Assembly (NCBI GenBank): GCA_022574795.1 | Contig: JACZRJ010000010.1 | Span: 1-8,897, forward strand | Direction of reading: 5' to 3' | Source of the DNA: Patescibacteria group bacterium | Lineage (GTDB): Bacteria; Patescibacteriota; Andersenbacteria; UBA10190 | DNA length: 8,897 nt | Shown: positions 6,079 through 8,897 of the stretch, piece after piece | Position numbering within the stretch: the first letter of the stretch is position 1 | Layout of the letters: every line of letters starts with the position of its first letter | Notes under the pieces: generated by a model | The model's input: only the letters and a program-made list of their open reading frames with translations | What the model was told of the DNA's origin: nothing | Databases searched by the model: none | Made by a program: the position numbers and the translations under genes

Positions 6079-7242
6079 CTATAAGCCAGTTACTAATTCT
6101 TCTAGCTGGGTTATCTTGTCCGGCCAGGTAAAATCTGCCCGAGCTCGCCGCTGTGCTGCTGCCCCCAGGCTACTTCTCAAGGCCGACTCAGTGAGTAGTT
6201 TTCCTAAGCCCTCCTTTAATAGGGTTGGTTGGGCCAGCTCAACAACCAAACCGGTTTGCTCATGTTGCACGGCCTCCCCTGCCCCGCCTGTCTTGGTCGC
6301 TAGTGCTGACAGACCACAGGCCGCCGCTTCTAGATACACTATCCCAAAGCCTTCGATATCTCCCTTAATCTCCCGAGGAGTAAGCGCAAACAATTCCGCG
6401 CCATGATACAACGGTGGCAGATGCTTATCCGGTACCTCGCTCAAGATCTTTATTGAGCCGGCCATGCCATGATCCTCGGCTAGTGCCGCCAGCTGCGCCT
6501 CTTCAGGCCCGCTGCCGACTATTACCAGCTGGTAATCACCGAATTTAGTCTGATCAAGCTTGCTAAAAGCTTCAATCAGAACATCAAAGCCCTTCCGAGG
6601 AATCAGGCGACCGACGGAAATTATGTACGGTCGCTTGATACCATAGTGACGCAAGGTCGATTCAATCAATGGCTCACTAACCTCATTAAAATATCGTTTA
6701 TCCACTCCTGGTTGAATTTTTACCAACTGCTTCTCATTTGCCCCAAGTCTCAGCAGCAATTTCTTGGTTACCTCATTGATATACACAATACGATCCGCGG
6801 CGCTCAGCACACGTTTCAATTTTTTAATCTCTGATTTATTATTGCTCCACATTTCTATCTCCATGGCATAAGTGAAAACAACATACGGTATGCCGGTATA
6901 CTTCTTAAGGTAATATCCGGCCAGTCCTTCAAACAATGCCTTGCCACACAACAGCAGCTCAATTTCACCTCTCTTCGCCCGGCGCCACAATGATACGAAT
7001 ACCGGCAGCCAGGCCGGCTTAATAAACGGATAAAAGAAGCGCTGCCTCTCTAAAGTGTAGGTTTCTCTCGCCCCAGGCACCTCGCCACTGCCCCGGGACA
7101 ACTTTCTTTTTCCTCCAGCCCGGCTCGGCGCCATAACAATGACGGTATGGTCTTCACTAAGCCCCGCCGCCAGGTGTGACAAATAATTTTCAATGCCCCC
7201 TACCTGCGGCGGAAAACTCTCAGTCAACAGCGTCATTTTCAT
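6079..7242 (-). CDS. PimB-like GT4 glycosyltransferase (probable GDP-mannose-dependent alpha-mannosyltransferase)
   Basis: A complete 387-residue GT-B enzyme. The N-terminal ESFPPQVGGIENYL (8-21) is the glycine-rich acceptor-side loop typical of PimB/PimA-like mannosyltransferases. The donor domain has ISVGRLIPRKGFDVLIEA (208-225), LVIVGSGPEE (239-248), and REIKGDIEGFGIVYLEAAAC (290-309), which holds the EX7E pair Glu297/Glu305. The R-x-(5-6)-EGFGIVYLEA wording is characteristic of the PimB' subgroup, so mannose transfer onto a membrane lipid or glycan at the cytoplasmic face is likely, though not proven. The ATG at 7242 overlaps the stop of the small upstream ORF (ATGA). AGGGG lies only one base from that ATG but about 7 bases from the second Met codon (7236), so translation may begin at Met3. 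The gene ends in TAG followed directly by an in-frame TAA. Confidence 0.9.
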   Translation of the reverse strand: MKMTLLTESFPPQVGGIENYLSHLAAGLSEDHTVIVMAPSRAGGKRKLSRGSGEVPGARETYTLERQRFFYPFIKPAWLPVFVSLWRRAKRGEIELLLCGKALFEGLAGYYLKKYTGIPYVVFTYAMEIEMWSNNKSEIKKLKRVLSAADRIVYINEVTKKLLLRLGANEKQLVKIQPGVDKRYFNEVSEPLIESTLRHYGIKRPYIISVGRLIPRKGFDVLIEAFSKLDQTKFGDYQLVIVGSGPEEAQLAALAEDHGMAGSIKILSEVPDKHLPPLYHGAELFALTPREIKGDIEGFGIVYLEAAACGLSALATKTGGAGEAVQHEQTGLVVELAQPTLLKEGLGKLLTESALRSSLGAAAQRRARADFTWPDKITQLEELVTGL

Positions 7243-7352
7243 GCCCCTACTCTATTCTTATCAAGCCAATATGTCGAAAGTAGGAGTCGAGCAATACCTT
7301 CAGTGGCCGGCTGGAACATCTCAATCTTGACAAAGTAATCAAAATCTTTCAT
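7239..7352 (-). CDS. Small ORF, 37 residues, coupled to the PimB-like gene
   Basis: An ATG at 7352 opens a 37-codon frame beginning MKDFDYFVKIEMF and ending DKNRVGA. It has AAGGA 6 bases upstream, one of the better ribosome binding sites in the window. Its TGA overlaps the ATG of the PimB-like gene by four bases (ATGA), like the other genuine junctions here. An in-frame TAA just before the ribosome binding site excludes an upstream extension. The middle (about 18-30, EGIARLLLSTYWL) could form an amphipathic helix; there is no signal peptide or clear membrane span. I do not recognise a family. It may be a real small protein, a leader that couples translation to the glycosyltransferase, or a remnant of a longer gene. 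Its promoter would have to lie inside the divergent HlyD-type gene; a GATAAT at 7429-7424 is a possible -10. Confidence 0.5.
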   Translation of the reverse strand: MKDFDYFVKIEMFQPATEGIARLLLSTYWLDKNRVGA

Positions 7353-7355
7353 GAT
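7327..7355 (+). promoter_or_regulatory. Candidate promoter for the HlyD-RND operon, giving an almost leaderless transcript
   Basis: The plus strand has a perfect TTGACA (7327-7332), a 17-base spacer and CATGAT (7350-7355; 4 of 6 matches to TATAAT). Only 8 bases separate the -10 from the ATG at 7364, so the mRNA would have a leader of about 0-3 bases. This agrees with the lack of any Shine-Dalgarno sequence before that ATG. The element lies within the minus-strand small ORF. Confidence 0.45.
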
Positions 7356-7363
7356 CGTTCCTT

Positions 7364-8746
7364 ATGAAACTACTACATTCAACGAGCGCTGGCTGGCGTC
7401 GCTGGCGATTCAAATGGCCAGTTATTATCGTTCTCGTCATCGGAATTAGTATCTTTGTTGGTCTGACCATTAGCCAGCAACGAGAGCATATATCTGACCT
7501 ACCAGAAACTCGTCTGAACACCCAAGTCACTGTTCAAACCCTCAATGAATTAGCGCAGCAGGGCACTATCATCAAGACCGCGATCGTTGAGCCAGCTAGT
7601 GCCGCACCCTTGATTGCTCGTACTGGCGGAAGAGTAACAGGACTACTTGCCCAACTCGGCGATCAAGTCGGCCGCGGACAGTCTATCGCTCAAATCGACG
7701 GTGGCGTTGAGGGTAACCCAACTCGCGCCCAGATCGCTAGTGCTACGGCCTCCCTAGGAATTTTTGATTCAGTCAGACAAGCTGGTTTGGCTTCTGCCCA
7801 GAACGCCATTCGCCTTGCAGAAATCAACGCCTCAGCAGCCAGCACCGGGCAAGGCCTGACGGTGGCGCAGGCTAAAATCGCTCGCCAACTAGCCGATAAC
7901 GCAGCAGAAAGTTCTCGGCTGGCGTTACAAGATGTGCGTGATAGTGGCAGTGATCAGGTAATTAGAGCTGCCGACTTAGCGGACCAGGCTGCCCAGCTCG
8001 TTCAAAACCAGGCCCGGTTAGCCCTGAGGCAATCCAATCAGCAGACTGGCGATGCCATCAAGGTAGCCGAGAAGAATGTTGCGCAAGCTCGCCTGGCCGC
8101 CAACCGATTACTTGCCGAACTGGATAATCAGCGCAACCAAATCACCTTGCAACTAACCTTGGCCCAGGAACAATTCAAACTTCAGCAAATCTCGGCACCA
8201 ATTTCAGGACAGGTCACCAAACTAAAAATTCGTGTCGGTGATTTCGTTACCCCGGGACAAACCGTAGGGGAAATCAACGCCGTCAACGGAGCTCGACTGA
8301 CGCTCGAGGTCGCAACTGGCATCCGCCAGCTGCTGACCATTGGCGATCAGTTGCGCCTGAGTACCAGTACTGAAACATTTACCGGGTCAATCACCAACCT
8401 GGCTGGCGCTCCTGACAGCGCCACCGGCCTGTGGCAAATAGAAGTTTTTATAGCCGAAACACCTTCAGCTATATCGACTAACGAATTAGTTAACGTTCAT
8501 CTGCCGAGCAACACTACCAATAACGGCACTGTCTTCCTACCCTTGGATGCGCTAACTGTGCGACAGGCAGGAGTTGTGATCTTTACGGTGGACGAGAATA
8601 ATATTGCTCGAGAACATCAGGTACAAATTAGCGCTTTCGAAAGTCACTTTGCTGAAGTGGTCATTGACTTACCGGACACAACCAAAATAGTAATCGACGG
8701 CAACCGACTTCTTCGTGACGGTGACGAAGTAGAACTCGCCGGCTAA
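7364..8746 (+). CDS. HlyD/AcrA-type membrane-fusion protein (RND efflux periplasmic adaptor)
   Basis: A complete 460-residue protein. A basic N-terminus (WRRWRFKW, 11-18) is followed by one hydrophobic span (about 19-37) with no lipobox or clear cleavage site, so it is probably a membrane anchor with the rest outside. The biotinyl-lipoyl-like domain is split: first half about 80-113 (TGGRVTGLLAQLGDQVGRGQ) and second half about 276-305 (ISAPISGQVTKLKIRVGDFV). Between them lie about 160 residues rich in Ala, Gln, Leu and Asn with heptad-like spacing, forming a long coiled-coil hairpin. A beta-barrel (about 306-380) and a membrane-proximal domain (about 388-458) follow. The protein would link the RND pump encoded next to an outer component or the cell wall. 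The ATG is chosen because the basic-plus-hydrophobic start follows it directly; no Shine-Dalgarno sequence precedes it. Confidence 0.9.
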   Translation: MKLLHSTSAGWRRWRFKWPVIIVLVIGISIFVGLTISQQREHISDLPETRLNTQVTVQTLNELAQQGTIIKTAIVEPASAAPLIARTGGRVTGLLAQLGDQVGRGQSIAQIDGGVEGNPTRAQIASATASLGIFDSVRQAGLASAQNAIRLAEINASAASTGQGLTVAQAKIARQLADNAAESSRLALQDVRDSGSDQVIRAADLADQAAQLVQNQARLALRQSNQQTGDAIKVAEKNVAQARLAANRLLAELDNQRNQITLQLTLAQEQFKLQQISAPISGQVTKLKIRVGDFVTPGQTVGEINAVNGARLTLEVATGIRQLLTIGDQLRLSTSTETFTGSITNLAGAPDSATGLWQIEVFIAETPSAISTNELVNVHLPSNTTNNGTVFLPLDALTVRQAGVVIFTVDENNIAREHQVQISAFESHFAEVVIDLPDTTKIVIDGNRLLRDGDEVELAG

Positions 8747-8749
8747 ACT

Positions 8750-8897
8750 ATGGCCCACGGGTATCTTAGTTACTTCATTCGCTCATACCGCGTCACCTTT
8801 TTGCTGGTCGTTGGACTCTCCATCCTCGGCGTGTTCACGGTGATCAACTTACCCCGAGAGGCCAATCCTGAAATCGACGTTCCTTTTGCCGCTGTGG
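8750..8897 (+). CDS. RND-family efflux pump (partial, first 49 codons)
   Basis: The ATG at 8750 lies 3 bases after the adaptor's TAA, implying one operon with coupled translation. The visible sequence has a short polar start (MAHGYLSYFIRSYR), a first membrane helix (about residues 16-33) and then NLPREANPEIDVPFAAV. That is the conserved 'lP.e..Pe.d.P...V' segment right after TM1 of AcrB/MdtB-type RND permeases. The usual full length is about 1000 residues or more, so most of the gene lies beyond the right edge. Substrate cannot be predicted. Confidence 0.85.
   Translation, partial: MAHGYLSYFIRSYRVTFLLVVGLSILGVFTVINLPREANPEIDVPFAAV

Noticed and set aside
6061..6090. Terminator downstream of the PimB-like gene
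   Set aside because: Only 5-bp stems (for example GCTTA-TAG-TAAGC) are seen, with no U-tract; they overlap the stop codons and look incidental.

Overview
The window is a dense bacterial segment from a surface-polysaccharide locus. It ends in the start of an efflux operon on the opposite strand. Base composition is balanced and genes are packed with 1- to 4-base stop/start overlaps. I see no tRNA, rRNA, insertion sequence or CRISPR array. The taxon cannot be fixed from the sequence alone. A PimB-like mannosyltransferase, a Wzx/Wzy-type pathway and an RND pump whose adaptor keeps an N-terminal membrane anchor suggest a bacterium with an unusual envelope. A Candidate Phyla Radiation (Patescibacteria) lineage would fit, but this is inference.

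Positions 1-7352 are all on the minus strand. In transcription order they hold: a possible 37-residue small gene (7352-7239); a PimB-like GT4 glycosyltransferase (7242-6079); a 79-base gap with a plausible promoter; a Wzx-type flippase whose frame runs into the N-terminal part of a glycosyltransferase (5999-4179); the remainder of that glycosyltransferase after an in-frame TAA (4166-3306); a GT4 glycosyltransferase (3306-2170); a 110-base gap; a GT2 glycosyltransferase split by an in-frame TAG (2059-1649 and 1573-1166); and a Wzy/O-antigen-ligase-like membrane protein that runs off the left edge (1169-1). Glycosyltransferases would build a lipid-linked repeat unit in the cytoplasm, the flippase would move it across the membrane, and the Wzy-like protein would polymerise or transfer it. 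No initiating phosphoglycosyltransferase or chain-length regulator is in the window.

Positions 7364-8897 are on the plus strand: an HlyD/AcrA-type membrane-fusion protein, then, 3 bases later, the first 49 codons of an RND-family pump. The divergent start codons at 7352 (-) and 7364 (+) are only 11 bases apart, so each gene's promoter must lie inside the other.

The main anomaly is a set of stop-codon irregularities with no frameshift: an in-frame TAG inside the GT2 gene, an in-frame TAA inside the second glycosyltransferase, and no stop between the flippase and that glycosyltransferase. Gene decay, assembly error, split proteins made by re-initiation, and stop-codon readthrough all remain possible. 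Decay or error is the simplest explanation.
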